A stretch of 64,000 bases of DNA from Semisulcospira habei (GCA_036245525.1 BTPG01000006.1:97686553-97750552); one strand, 5' to 3'. Positions 21,584 to 32,692 are shown, numbered from the stretch's first letter. The notes: generated from the letters alone by a model not told the origin. Program-made: numbers and translations.

Positions 21584-21733
21584 TTCTGTAATATTATTTA
21601 ATCTGAATGCGTCTCCCTGTAATGTTTTATCGGGTGCAATTGGCACATGCGGATCAGGTGCAAGCATTGTTTTAGTCATCACAATTGATTCAGTCGGCTC
21701 AAGCGTCAGTAGTATTGGATAGAATTTTACCAT
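21584..21733 (-). pseudogene. p73, 5' piece, split by LTR retrotransposon
   Basis: The start is ATG at 21733, preceded by AATAAAAAAA, like other genes of this element. The frame reads about 50 codons (TLEPTESIVMTKTML) into the LTR boundary and resumes in frame at 17355. It is 26 bp downstream of the p291 stop, same strand, so p291-p73-p148 looks like one transcription unit. Confidence 0.6.
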
Positions 21734-21759
21734 TTTTTTTATTGACAAATATTTTTTAT

Positions 21760-22639
21760 TTAATCAGCAATTACATTTTGTAACTCGTCAAAAGTATACA
21801 ATTTGCTGGCGTAATAAAATGAAACAAGATTAATGTGTTCAAGGTTTATGTAACTTAGACGAACAAAAGTTGTTTTGTCGACTACCACCTTAACAGCGAG
21901 AATACTGCTTGAAACCTCTATATCAACCCCTTTTTTAATAGCAATAAAGACCTTTGATGATTCTTGCACAGAGTCATCCCAAGTTAGTTTTATTCCCTGT
22001 GCAATATCTGCCTCTTTCGCAGTAGTTACAGATCTCATGATAATTTCAAATACTATTGTCACTTCTTTTGCCATGGCAAAGTTTGCTGGTGAAAACACAA
22101 CAGAAGTATCAGATCTGCCCCTTCTATTTGTAAGAAGATACCGTCTTTTTTCATACTCCTGTACTTTCAGTTTATCTCTGCTATTGTTGTCTGGGGCAAA
22201 GCTTGGAACAAGGCTTACAATCAGCGGCCCAGAGTTAACAACTTTTCTAAATACTAAGGCTCCTTCGTCATCAGTATATACATAAGGACTAATAAATTCA
22301 AACTTTATGTCCCAGTCAATTGATGGTGGCGGTGCAGGCACAAGCGAAATTACCCACTTATTTCCCACATGTATTAAGTTGTAGGGCGCATTATTTACAA
22401 GAGTAGGCGCAACTGGTACAGTAACATCACGCAGCTGACCAAGTTTAGGAATCTGTCTTTCACCGTCTTTCATGTCAACAATTACTTTCCGCTTGTACAT
22501 GCCAGTTGAATCAAGTTCAAAACCATATATTTCTCCTACTTCTCCCTCCTTTTCAAAATCCTGTACGTCTGCCAAATCTTTCAACTCAGTTACAGGACAA
22601 GCAACTGGTATGATTCTCGGTTTTTGGACCAGCACTCAT
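21760..22639 (-). pseudogene. p291, putative virion structural protein
   Basis: An open frame of 291 codons ends at 21760, but its natural ATG (22639, after TATAAAA) is one base out of frame because of an extra A near 22620. The inner copy at 44077 starts in frame, which shows the intended start. The protein is beta-rich in appearance, with no membrane segment (WVISLVPAPPP, LVFRKVVNSGPLIVSLVP, SPANFAMAKEVTIVFEIIMR). I do not recognise a family. Its place between the penton-like gene and p73/p148 suggests a structural or spike-like role. Apart from the slipped start this is the only full-length copy in the window. Confidence 0.6.
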
Positions 22640-22659
22640 TTTTATAAACAAAAATAAAA

Positions 22660-23390
22660 TTATTTAATTTCCAACACAACACTAAAATCATGCATTACAA
22701 CTGGTTTGTTATCCTGATTAGTTACAGATATAAACAGTGACTCAAAGAAACTAGAACCTAATTTCTTAAACTGCGCAGGAAATCTAGCAACCACACTTTC
22801 ACAATAGGGAGCAGTTCCAGTTGGCACACATCTCAACAAAGTTGAAGGCTTTCCATTGTGAACATTCTCAGTTGTGTTCAGTTCTTTCAAATAAACATTT
22901 AGCACTGTGTGTACTGCCAAATGAACAGGATATCTTCCAATTATTTTTTCTTTTTTAGGCTTAAATTTTAAAACTGCTTCATAAGTCCAATCATCATCAC
23001 CACTAACAGCTATAATAGCAATATCAAATTTTGATAAAAACCAAGTAGTATTAAAAGTTTGTCTGTTAATATAAGTTGACTATCTTTTGCAAATTCCAAT
23101 GTAACAAGCAAGTTAGCCGGATTTAAAGTTGCTTTAAATTTATACATATCTTGTAAAAATTCAGCTATAGTACAAAAGTCGTAATACCCAGGCTGTAAGT
23201 GATTAGCGCCCCAACTTGTATGACCTATAGTTCCATGCACAGAATATTCACCGTCATCTGTTACATTAAACCATTTTACTGTGTAGAACATTTCATGGAT
23301 AGCTACAGCCTTGCTACCATTACGATTATCAATCCCATTAGTTAACCACACTGATTTGCTTGTGTCAAGATTTGTTAAGGTAATAAACAT
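22660..23390 (-). pseudogene. penton-like minor capsid protein, middle copy
   Basis: It starts at ATG 23390 (AATAAAA before it) and is read in two frames, 23390-23010 and 22920-22660, with a break near 22925-23040. The C-terminal frame ends VMHDFSVVLEIK, showing the natural end missing from the outer copy. It is divergent from p425, with 25 bp between starts. Confidence 0.65.
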
Positions 23391-23415
23391 TTTTATTATC
23401 TCATAAAAAAGAAGG

Positions 23416-23878
23416 ATGGAATTTAAATCACCAACAAGCGTTACTACAGACGCATTTCAATTTAACGTAGATGCTAAGTATAATGTTGCACCTACTTATG
23501 AACAGAAAATAATTCAGTTTAATCAGCTCGATATAGCTGTGTCTGATGCAAGTGTACAAGATCTATTTCAAGTGAAAGTACCGAATCCATTTGATCATTA
23601 CCTAAACCCTCCAATAACAGACGATGCTACTGCAAGAAAGTGGTCTTCAAGTCCACTACAGATGTTTCAAAACCAACTTAACTTTGCCATACTATGTTCA
23701 ACTACAGGCTGTGGTGTTTCATTTACAGACCACTTAAATCACTCAAACAAACTGATTAGATCTGTCTACCGTTTTCACACGTATTACCAGCTTAGACGTA
23801 TTTTGTCAGAACTTCATACACCACTGCCCACTGAATCCAGTTTCAACAGGTTTAATAACCCCATGGATATGAAAGTGT
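23416..23878 (+). pseudogene. p425, truncated 5' part, middle copy
   Basis: It starts MEFKSPT at 23416 and matches the other copies for about 153 codons to ATGAAAG at 23868-23874, where similarity ends abruptly and a TAG follows. The rest of p425 and most of p411 are missing from this element; it resumes at 44309 in p411 codons. Confidence 0.75.
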
Positions 23879-24145
23879 AGAGATAGATAAACTGACAGTT
23901 GATAGACACCACTCCCCTAATCAATACATTTATTATAATGAACTAGCCATTCAGATAAACGAACTCCAACACTTACCGCCAATGCCCTTTATTACCTAGC
24001 CATTTTAGTTTCATTCCAGAAATCATTCAAGCAACGATTTTGATCAGCTGCCAACCCGCGATTATTAAGGCAGATCCCCACCCCACCTAAATAATTAATG
24101 CTGCCATTGACTTCTTTAAACAAAATTATTATATTACATTTTAAA
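23879..24145. other. junction segment, no gene seen
   Basis: About 265 bp with no match elsewhere in the window that I can see. It should be the remains of the inner Polinton's integrase-side terminus. Confidence 0.5.
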
Positions 24146-24211
24146 ATGAACCAAGACGAATTGCTACTTTTAAACGATATCTGTTCTGTAGAGAACAAAG
24201 ACTTAGACTAA
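24146..24211 (+). CDS. 21-codon conserved ORF, inner copy
   Basis: ATG 24146 follows TTTTAAA and opens MNQDELLLLNDI; the stop is TAA followed by an A-run (8 As in a row). The same ORF is found at 53286-53221 and 57866-57801. In this copy the frame after the TAA stays open into p150 without another stop, so it is either a short leader peptide or the N-terminus of p150 reached by readthrough. Confidence 0.55.
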   Translation: MNQDELLLLNDICSVENKDLD

Positions 24212-24277
24212 AAAAAACAAAGGCTTCTCTCCGTAGTTGTTTCTGGAAAATCAAAAGCTTTTCTTGGTAAACAATAC

Positions 24278-24751
24278 ATGACAGAAGACATAGAATCTCT
24301 CACCGCTGACGAGCTAATCAAACTTCATGCTAAATATGAAAATCACATTGCTTCACTAATGACACGTGATTTGAGTCAATCTCTTGTCTGCCTATACACA
24401 AAAGCTGTGCGTCACTTCCTACCTGTTGATAGTGACAGCCTTTCACATGATCTAGAAAGCAACCCCATAGTTTCAAGTTCAATAGGCAAATTAGCATGCC
24501 TTATGTTTTACAAGTTTGGCAATTACCTTGCACCTGTGGTAACCTTGCTCGTTACTGGGAGCCATATCAATTTTTCTAAAATAAAATTTAAATTAGAAGA
24601 AAATGGACGAGACCCAGACGACTCCACATCAGAGTCTGTCTTGACACAAGTTCAAACGGTAACTAAGACTAATAGTCCAGGTCGAATAGAGGCTGGGAAA
24701 AGATTAGCTGAATATAACAGACAAACAAAAAATTACAGCTTCAAGTATTAA
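24278..24751 (+). CDS. p150, conserved Polinton protein, inner copy
   Basis: ATG 24278 (MTEDIESLTADELIKLHAKY) begins the conserved part. The protein is helical with a hydrophobic C-terminal half (LACLMFYKFGNYLAPVVTLLVTG). The other copies end near residue 130; here a 1-base deletion near 24635 fuses the frame to the downstream p90 leader, giving 157 codons. In-frame sequence extends upstream (RLLSVVVSGKSKAFLGK) to the TAA of the 21-codon ORF. The function is unknown to me. It is the second gene on the integrase side in all three copies. Confidence 0.55.
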   Translation: MTEDIESLTADELIKLHAKYENHIASLMTRDLSQSLVCLYTKAVRHFLPVDSDSLSHDLESNPIVSSSIGKLACLMFYKFGNYLAPVVTLLVTGSHINFSKIKFKLEENGRDPDDSTSESVLTQVQTVTKTNSPGRIEAGKRLAEYNRQTKNYSFKY

Positions 24752-25060
24752 CAGAAAAGACTCAAGTAACTGACACACCGTCAACAGCTCCAACCCCAGC
24801 GCAAGTGTCACTACCGCAAGGGCCAACACCCTCACACTCCCAAAAAAGTGAGAGACAAACAACTGAGTCTAAACCTGAAACAACAAAATATATAGTTGCT
24901 GGATTTGTTCTTGGATTTGGTTACGTAGATTACCAATTATACAAAAAATACAAACCACAGACTCGAACAGTGTCCAAAAAATCAGACACTCCAAAACAAA
25001 AGAAGTAGTCGCCACATTACCAGCAACACCCAAAGCCGTGGACCCATTTTACATGCAGTA
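24604..25060 (+). pseudogene. p90, single-pass membrane protein read by -1 shift, inner copy
   Basis: The leader ORF starts at ATG 24604 (MDETQ) and the membrane-protein ORF follows in the -1 frame after A_AAA_AAT at 24727-24733. The second part has a Pro/Ser/Thr linker, a hydrophobic segment (YIVAGFVLGFGYVDYQLY) and a basic tail (KKYKPQTRTVSKKSD). This copy has a 1-base deletion in the leader and an indel near 25000 that truncates the C-terminus (sister copies end VDPFLMQ). A virion membrane protein is plausible. There is no family I can name. Confidence 0.55.
24727..24733 (+). promoter_or_regulatory. candidate -1 ribosomal frameshift heptamer, inner copy
   Basis: A_AAA_AAT in the leader frame (codons AAA AAT) is immediately followed by TTA CAG CTT in the -1 frame, which is open for about 90 codons. 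The zero frame stops within 6 codons. The same heptamer in the same codon phase is at 52700-52706 and 57281-57287 on the minus strand. Confidence 0.55.
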
Positions 25061-25097
25061 AATAAATTTATTATTTTAATTTTTGTGGCATAAGAAA

Positions 25098-25328
25098 ATG
25101 AGCGACACAAAGAACATAATGAACCTTGTCTATCACTCTGCTGTAATAAGCGGGCTAACAGTTGCTTATTCTATGCTGGGGAAAAGTCTTCTCAAAATGA
25201 AATCAGCAGACTTGAGTAGATTAGACTTCGAAGACAGTGCTAAACTAGTAGCTTTTGTAACAGCATCAATTGCAACAAAAGACTTTCTCATCAAGCAAGG
25301 AATTATTCCAGAAAATGTTTCTATGTAA
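25098..25328 (+). CDS. p76, small conserved membrane protein, inner copy
   Basis: ATG 25098 (MSDTKNIMNLVYHSA) to a stop at 25328, 76 codons, intact. Residues about 10-30 are hydrophobic (LVYHSAVISGLTVAYSMLG) and about 52-60 form a second apolar stretch (LVAFVTASIATKDFL). It is followed after 9 bp by p145, same strand. It is conserved in order and length in all copies. I recall similar small proteins near Polinton integrases in other invertebrates; the role is unknown, perhaps virion membrane or assembly. Confidence 0.6.
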   Translation: MSDTKNIMNLVYHSAVISGLTVAYSMLGKSLLKMKSADLSRLDFEDSAKLVAFVTASIATKDFLIKQGIIPENVSM

Positions 25329-25337
25329 ATAAAAAGT

Positions 25338-25775
25338 ATGGCAACCATAGCTATTATGATTGGTGGTGCAGTTGTTAATGCACTTGCATTTAGTGGATCA
25401 AACTATCTCTTTTCAAAAATGGGTAGAGAGGAATCAGCAGAAGAAATGAAGCGTCACAATGAGGCATCTGAAAAACTAGCTCAAGCCCAACAAGACTACG
25501 AGAAGCAAAGAATAGAGAAACTTGATTTCATCAATGAAAAACTCAGGCTTGAAGGTCACGCACAGCATACATTTTCAAATGTCGATGACGCGATCAAAGA
25601 ATATTTTCTTGTTACTGGTGAAGACATGACCATCCCACAACCAAAACTTAGTGACTACTACCAGCCAAGCCCAGAACAAAGAAATGGAGAAATAATATTT
25701 GTTCTAGTAGGAATGACATTTGTATATTTTACAGGAGTTTTTATTGCTAGAAGAAATGACAGACGTCGGAGCTAA
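25338..25775 (+). CDS. p145, N- and C-terminal membrane protein, inner copy
   Basis: ATG 25338 to TAA 25775, 145 codons, intact. The N-terminal segment AIMIGGAVVNALAFSGSNYLF is hydrophobic. Residues about 32-70 are a charged helix (EEMKRHNEASEKLAQAQQDY, EKQRIEKLDFINEKLRLEGH). A DYYQPSPEQ stretch and a C-terminal membrane segment (IIFVLVGMTFVYFTGVFIA) with a basic tail follow. The integrase start at 25756 overlaps its last 20 bp in another frame. It is conserved in all copies; the function is unknown. The topology suggests a helix anchored at both ends. Confidence 0.65.
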   Translation: MATIAIMIGGAVVNALAFSGSNYLFSKMGREESAEEMKRHNEASEKLAQAQQDYEKQRIEKLDFINEKLRLEGHAQHTFSNVDDAIKEYFLVTGEDMTIPQPKLSDYYQPSPEQRNGEIIFVLVGMTFVYFTGVFIARRNDRRRS

Positions 25776-26719
25776 ACTATCAAAAATATATTACTCTCCT
25801 GTTGGTTACTGGAAAGGAAAAAACCACAATAGAAAAATTACATGCTGCTATGGGTGGGGATGTCACACTCGAACAAATAAAACAGTGGCTACAAAAACAA
25901 GCAATTTGGCAAATATATCTTCCTGCTCCAAGAAAAATAACAAGACCTCATTTTGTAAACACTATCCCTAATGACACCCATCAAATGGATCTACTGTTCT
26001 TGCCACATGATACAATAAGAAAGAAATGATACAAGTATGCATTAACTGTTGTCGACATAGCTTCAAGGTACAAGGACGCCGAGCCCATAACTGACAAGAA
26101 TGCTAGTACAGTGGCCACTGCGTTAACAAAGATATATAGTCGTGGTCCTTTAAAATTTCCCAGGCTTGTGCAAGTCGATGATGGATCTGAATTTAAGGGC
26201 GCTGTTAATCAATTATTTGCAAAGCAGGAGTGCTAGTGCGGCGAGGAATACCGGGCGTGCATAGATCACAGGCTATTGTTGAAAACTTTAACAAGCACTT
26301 ATCAGAGAAACTTTTCAGCTATCAGTATTCTAAGGAACTCATGCATGACTCACGTAACACTGAGTGGGTTAAGAGATTACCGTCTGTGATAAAAGCAATG
26401 AATAATGAAGGTCACCCTAAACCTGCTGATGCTATTAAATTGAAAACAATACCGTCAGGGTCAAAAATAAAAACAAAAGCGCCAGACACAAGCTTGTTTA
26501 CAAAACAGGTAAGATATTTGTATCAACCTGGTGAGGCCGAGAATGACGTGAGACATAGGGCAACTGATCCAATTTGGTCTACATCTGTTCACAATATTAA
26601 AAAAAATAGTCCCTGGCACTAATGCATCGATTTATTATCTGTATGAGCCTGCACCACAGAGGGCATTTGTTAGAGAAGAATTACAGATTATTCCCCCAGA
26701 CATTGTTACGCATTTTTAA
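25756..26719 (+). pseudogene. INT: retroviral-type integrase, inner copy
   Basis: ATG 25756 overlaps the end of p145. The N-terminal domain (KIYYSPVGYWKGK, IKQWLQKQAIWQIYLPAPRK) leads into an rve core with all three acidic residues visible: HQMDLLFLP (about 25980), QVDDGSEFKG (about 26170) and AIVENFNKH (about 26272). The C-terminal domain (DPIWSTSVHNIKK, YYLYEPAPQRAFVREELQII) is the Polinton integrase ending. Frame changes near 25820, 26225 and 26600 and a TGA near 26027 disable it. It would integrate the linear element and make 6-bp duplications. Its 3' end overlaps PolB tail to tail by 14 bp. Confidence 0.92.
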
Positions 26720-28294
26720 CCATTTCATCAACTAATTCATTGATTAGTTCATCAACCAGTTCATCAGCTATTTCTTCAGATAACTTAAGCGCATAATGCC
26801 CAGGTGCATAAGCCTTTTTCTTAGTGTGAAACACTCGTTTTGTGTCCCCTACTGCTAGAGACTTTTTATGTGTTTGGATCATTTCAATATTGTGTCTATT
26901 TGATCTCAGTGACTTGTTTGGATAATCAGGCATCAGTTCTCCATCTAATACTTGCTTATAATGTTCATGTCGATTGTCTTTATTTTTTATCGCTGTTTTT
27001 TATGCCTTTGGCTTTCGACTGACTGCCCTTCTGGTGCAATATGGAATACATTTTTGATCTCAGTCCAGCATACTCAACTATAGGCACACCATTCAGTTCG
27101 TCTTTAAATTTCCCAGGCACTTTCTTATTCTGTGTGCTAAACAGCGGGTGATCCTTAGGGTAGTCAGACGTGTCATACATATGCAGTTCTATTTTCATGT
27201 CTTCATAAAGTCTTCAGTAGGCACATCAATGATCATAGAGTCAGTGTCAGTGTATAGCAGACGACACTCAGGATACTTTGGTTTGAAGTAATCATAATAA
27301 AATTCAAGCATCAGCAATTTTGATAACTCAAATATTGCCATACCAATGAATACTGGCTTGTCCAGTTTGACAATCTTTTTTTTGAGTGACACTGCATACA
27401 ATGATGAATGAAACTCTTTGTACCCTGTGTACTGTGGCTTACCTGTAAGTTTAATTGCACCCAATTCTGTTGTGACCAGTCTCACATCTTTGCGGTGATA
27501 AGGATTTTCCATTGTCTTGCCAAAACAGGCATTGTTCATAAGCTTAAAGAAGTCTTTGTCAAATGCAGTGTTGCCGTCTCTGGCACGAAGAGTTGTGTTT
27601 TTCATTATGTAATCTTTCATGAAAGCACTCTGATCAAATTGAATACCTCTGTGAACTTTCTTTAGTACTAACCCATGCCTGATGTAAAATTGCAGCAATC
27701 GATAGTGACATACGTAATTGAATTTGTCATTTAAATTTGGCACAAGTTTGGTGTCTTCTTTTTTCCCCGTCAAACTCATTTTCTCAACAGCTAATGGATA
27801 ATCATTGTGGTAATCATGTAGGTGGTGTGGGTACTCCAGGTCAACTTCAAAGATTCAACCCTTTGCATCATTCCGGTCATGACTCATAATATTGTTTGTT
27901 AACTGTGTTATGTCATACTGTGACAAATCATACAGACAAAAGTTTTTCAAGGGCAATAACTCACACATTGCAAATCCATAAGGTTATTAGCATCCAAGTA
28001 TGTAATGAATGACCTTGGCCTTGAGGGGTCAAAGTCGTCAAGATATTTGTTGTTGGCTTTGGCATAGTTGTTTGCGGCTATACTAATGCCTCCCCTCAAA
28101 CCATGTTCCACCATTTCACCCATCGTACGATCAGACAACAGGTCTATAAATATCTTGCTGGATTTCAAAAATGCATCCCATGTCATGCCAGGACTAGTTA
28201 TGTAGCAAGCAGGGTCAAGACTGTAGTGCAACAAACCCTTTTCACGGTAACTTTCAAATACGTCTGCTAGCAAACAAACGTCAGCTTTCAAGTA

Positions 28295-29182
28295 CAGTGG
28301 AGTCCAGTTAACACGAACTCGCTTAACACGAATTTCCGGTTAACACGAACTGCTTTTGCATTCCCGGCTGACGGCCTTCTTATTATGTATTAAAATTTCA
28401 CTGATAACACGAAATGCTTAACACGAAATTTCGCTTAACACGAAGCTGTTTTCAGTTCCCGACCAGAGCAATTTCACTATTATTCACCTGTTTAACACGA
28501 ACACACATTCCAGTCTCAAACACTGAAAACCGATTCATGAAAGGGGCACTGCACATGTCGCTCTCGTGCTGTAGTACACACGACACATGAACGAACTCTA
28601 GCCTGTGATTGGCTGAATAGCCTTCAGTCGTTGTAATCCGTCTTCTCATTGGCTAGTGTTTCTGAACTGAATTCATGCATCATTCGTGTACCAACACTCC
28701 CTCAATTCAGTTAACTACCGATAACGGCTACCCCTAAGGTAAAACAGAAGTCGACTACGCTTGAAGTGAAAAAACAAGATTAATGAGATCCACGATTGTC
28801 TCTCTACACGGGCTGTCAATAACGCAAGACCGACTTCGATCATGGCCCGTTTTTTAAATGACTTTGACTGTGTTGCTTTTACCGATGCCAGATGCCCGTG
28901 TTGCTTTTACTTTACTATGGATTTTACCTGATGAATTTTACATTAACTACGTGAGCTGTACACATATCCTTGTGTTTTCCTAGCGAGCTGAACGTAATGT
29001 AAGCATAGTACAATAATGTGCACTTTTAACCTCGTACTCATTCATGCACACATCTCTTACACACTTTTTCCTTGCCGGGAGGGCCGTGATCAATTTTGAG
29101 GCCATATTGGTTAACACGAAATACGGTTAACACGAAGTGATTTTCCATGTCCCCAGAAATTCGTGTTAAGCGGACTCCACTG
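28295..29182 (+). mobile_element. pogo/Tigger-like MITE in PolB
   Basis: Its ends are CAGTGGAGTCCAGTTAACAC and the reverse complement of CAGTGGAGTCCGCTTAACAC, flanked by TA (28293-28294, 29183-29184), the target used by mariner/pogo transposases. AACACGAA repeats are scattered in both subterminal regions (28310-28450 and 29110-29170). There is no transposase frame in its 888 bp, so it is non-autonomous. It interrupts the exonuclease-to-polymerase part of PolB. Confidence 0.9.
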
Positions 29183-30380
29183 TACTGGTCATGGTAATCA
29201 CCAATCGTTTCACACCCTAGTTTACCCCATGCATCGAGAGCGTGCTGGTAATCAGAGTCAGAAATACCTTTACCATTAAGTGTGGAATAAAATTTCTCTT
29301 TTGGTGGCAGTCTCCTTTCTTCAAACACAACCCAGTGATCAATGTATTCGTAGGGGTAGACTCCTTTCTTAATCAAGTCTGGCTCAAAATATTTACTTGT
29401 TATTGGATACTCAGTCAGTCCTTCTGCGAGACTAGCAAGCCCTAAAGACAAATGTTGCATGGAGTCATAAAATGCTAATTTGTTGTCCAGCCTAAAAGTC
29501 AAGTATTTTTCAGTTGTCTGGGCAATACAACTAATTTTTTTGTAAGACTCATCCACAGCCTGCATGATAATATGTGAATCATACCCCTTGAGATTGTGGA
29601 AAAAGATAGGCAGTTTGTATGCCTTGGGATCTATTTTTAATTTCAAGTTACAATCACCATGGGCAGCACCTCTGTAACGCCCAGTTATGTGGTCATGGTC
29701 ACGAACTTTATCACCCTTCAGAAGTTGATCACAACCTCCTAAAGGTTGTTCACAAATCCAACACATCACTGCTGTATCAAAATTCTGTTTGTCTTCTTCT
29801 GTCATCAACAAAGGCATCTGACAGTTTTCCAAATACTGTACTACCTGACTATACAGTTGTCTCATTTCTGTTAAAAACTCAGCTGCTGCATTTTCACCTC
29901 TGTAGATAACAGGTTCTGTATGCTGGCCGTCAGACCTAACAAGAATATATCCGAAAGAACACACCACTTGATCACTCAATTTTACGGTCTTTGGTAATGA
30001 TTCTGGAACAGGACCCTCATATGGCACAACCAGTGATTCAAAATCAGCATACACTACAAACGGCAGCTTTTGCTGATTAACATAGTTCTTGAAATATACC
30101 TTGCTACCAGGATCTGGATACCTAAGTATTGTTTGAATGTCATCAGCTGACCTACAGTGCAGGGTATGTTTATGTGCCACTTTTATAGAGGAGAACCTTT
30201 GTAAGCATCTTTTACTTACTTCCTGTTTGCCATTGTGTTTTGATACATGATTATGAATTAGTCGTGACATACTCCTAATAACTGTGTAGTGAAAGTTATC
30301 ACCGGAGCTTATTAGTAACATATCAACATGCTTATCTTCTGACTGACCGTAGGTTGGGGCAATTGGTGACACTCTCATAT

Positions 30381-30900
30381 CATCACAAGCGTCCCAGTAG
30401 CCCTCTTGTTGACAGAATTTTCTTAATAGGGATGGCACGCGCCGCCTCCCATCTGGTTTCACTGAATGCCGGGCCGGAGAGGGGTGGGTTGGGGGTTGGG
30501 CGGCGGTAGGTCTCAGTGACGGGTCAACACTGACCTGTACTGAAACACAACCAGAGCAGTGGCCTGCACTGACCCAGATCTTTAGTTCATGGCTGCAAAG
30601 TCTGGTCACTACTGACTCTGAGACATTCCTCTCCAAAAATTCCACTGAAACTCAGCCTTTAGTCACGTCGGTAATGGGGTTCCATTGCTAACAACGCAGT
30701 CGGACATATGGGCCCCAGTGTTTCGTGAAAACGCTTGAAACAGACCAGGCTACGTCAAGTGTCACACTAGAAAAACTTCCGATTGCAGCCTGGCCTGTAC
30801 TTTCTTACTTTCCAGCCTTTTCAAGTCGGCAAAGCGATCGCTGTCGCCATTGCTAACGACGCTGTCCGACATTTTGTTTTTACTCTCCTCTCACGACTTT
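30381..30900 (+). repeat. left terminal inverted repeat of the 6.5-kb element
   Basis: It contains GGCACGCGCCGCCTCCCATC, CAGATCTTTAGTTCATGGCT, CCATTGCTAACAACGCAGTC and a second divergent CATTGCTAACGACGCTGTCC unit, each found inverted at 36350-36885. Confidence 0.8.
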
Positions 30901-31544
30901 TTAAAAAATGTGATATTATGGCAATTGTTATTATACTGCAGTATTTTGTTTATGGTAAAATATTTTTAAAAAATGGTTCAATATAAACATTTTATTTAAA
31001 ATGCTTAGAATGATCTACAGTTGATACAATACTTTGGCTTTGAGTGTATATGTATTTTTAGTGTTGTTTGGCTGCCTCACGTGGTGCATGTGTAAGATTC
31101 CAGACCAGAACTGAACTGTGCAACTTAAGTATGAATGTAAGGGCTCATACACTTTTCAAAGTAGCCAGTCAGTTACAACTTTCGGCTTACACATGTGAGC
31201 AATCGAAAACCGACCGACACATTCCACACGGTTTCCTGAGCGGCTAGCTCGAACACTAACTAGCCAAACTCTTTCTGGTACTCTATGACTAGAAAACAGA
31301 GGTAAATGAAACTTGCAGGGAGATATTAATCACTAAAGGTTTCGGAGCCTTTAAGAGACATGAAAGTATATGCCCCCGGCAACATAGACACTGCCGCCGG
31401 TTTCATTATGGCACTGACGTGGAAAGCGCTCTCTGGTACGCTACAAGGGAACAGAACTAAATAAAATGGGCAGGCAGAGTTAAATCACTGAAGATTTTGT
31501 ACCTTACAAAGATACATTTAGGTATATGCCACCGACATGTTCCC

Positions 31545-32400
31545 TGCAGCTCTGTACAGTTTTCCATCCTGCCCCGCTTTGCCCGAAAGGAATAGATTCA
31601 CATTAGCCTCTGATGTCCAAGGGGCTCGTGAGATCCAGCTCTCTATGACAAACATAATCTCCTCCAGCTGTCCCTTTCAATGCGGGAGATTCTGGGAGGG
31701 AATGAGTGGTAGTTGTGTACGGCTTACAGTTTTCCATCCTGCCCCGCTTTGCCCGAAAGGAATAGATTCACAATAGCCTCTGATGTCAAAGGGGCTCGTG
31801 AGATCCAGCTCTTTATGACAAACGTCCCTTTCAATGCACCAGTTGTAGGGAGGGTATGGGTGGCGGTTGTGGACAGCTTTAAGATGGATTTGTTTATTTT
31901 TTCTGCACCAGTTAGTGACCATTACAGTTTAGTAAGTGAAAAAAAAAAGGGGGGGCTCTAGCTGGCCTTACTAGGAAAGTAATATTATTACCGTGGTCTC
32001 CGAGTGTGATTGGGTGCCTGCAAGTTTCACCATAGGTAAATTTCCTGTACTAAAATTTCCTGTACTACGGCTGGTCACATCAAGCCATTGCTGTGCGATG
32101 TACAGACATCTTTAAAAACAAACAAACAAAAAACAAAATAAAACAAAGACAAATATCTCAGTGCTAAATTTTAGCAGCGCTGAGTTCATAACTTGTACAA
32201 GGGCTGTACCCGCGAAGACTCATATAACCCACCAACACACACGCTGCAGTTTTCCATCCTGCTCACCCCCCCCCCCCCCGACCCTTTTTTTGCCTGAGAA
32301 AAAATAGATTCACATTAGCCCCTACCAGTCACAGGGGCTCGTGAGATCCTGTCCTGTATGCCAAACGTAATCCACCCCAGATGTTCCTATGAATGTGGAC
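31545..32400 (+). repeat. three dispersed copies of one internal block
   Basis: Blocks starting CAGTTTTCCATCCTGC at about 31548, 31726 and 32252 share GAATAGATTCACA-like and GGGGCTCGTGAGATCC segments. The first two are nearly identical and 178 bp apart; the third is diverged. Confidence 0.8.
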
Positions 32401-32585
32401 GCGGTCAGTGTCCAGTAGTGATAGCCACACGGCCCCACATGTGGCCCTCATTGCTGGAAACCGATCCGCATCGGATGTTTATACTAACAGAGTGAAAGGG
32501 ACTAAAGGCCCTAAGCATGAAATAGAAGGATAGGTGATTTTAATTGTGACACAGTCTATCGGCCCCTCTTTATTCCATTGGACTG

Positions 32586-32692
<107 letters not shown>

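Larger units (their letters stand above)
13017..23877. mobile_element. MIDDLE Polinton, left part, nested in the outer Polinton
   Basis: This is the left portion of the element inserted into the outer PolB. The left edge reads CAGTT; the right edge at 54598 reads AACTG. GAACA flanks both ends (13012-13016 and 54599-54603). Contents: a terminal region with repeats (13017-16800), p148 (-), p73 (-, split by an LTR retrotransposon), p291 (-), penton-like (-), and the 5' part of p425 (+), which stops at 23877. The other part lies at 44309-54598. Without insertions the whole would be about 16-17 kb, within the usual Polinton size range. AGT...ACT ends and about 6-bp duplications are known Polinton features. 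Confidence 0.75.

Noticed and set aside
29038..30645. A 535-codon ORF that seems to fuse an unknown N-terminus to PolB
   Set aside because: The N-terminal part (30645-30381) is the inverted terminal repeat of the 6.5-kb transposon and the C-terminal tail (below 29185) is the MITE. It is an accidental read-through, not a gene fusion.
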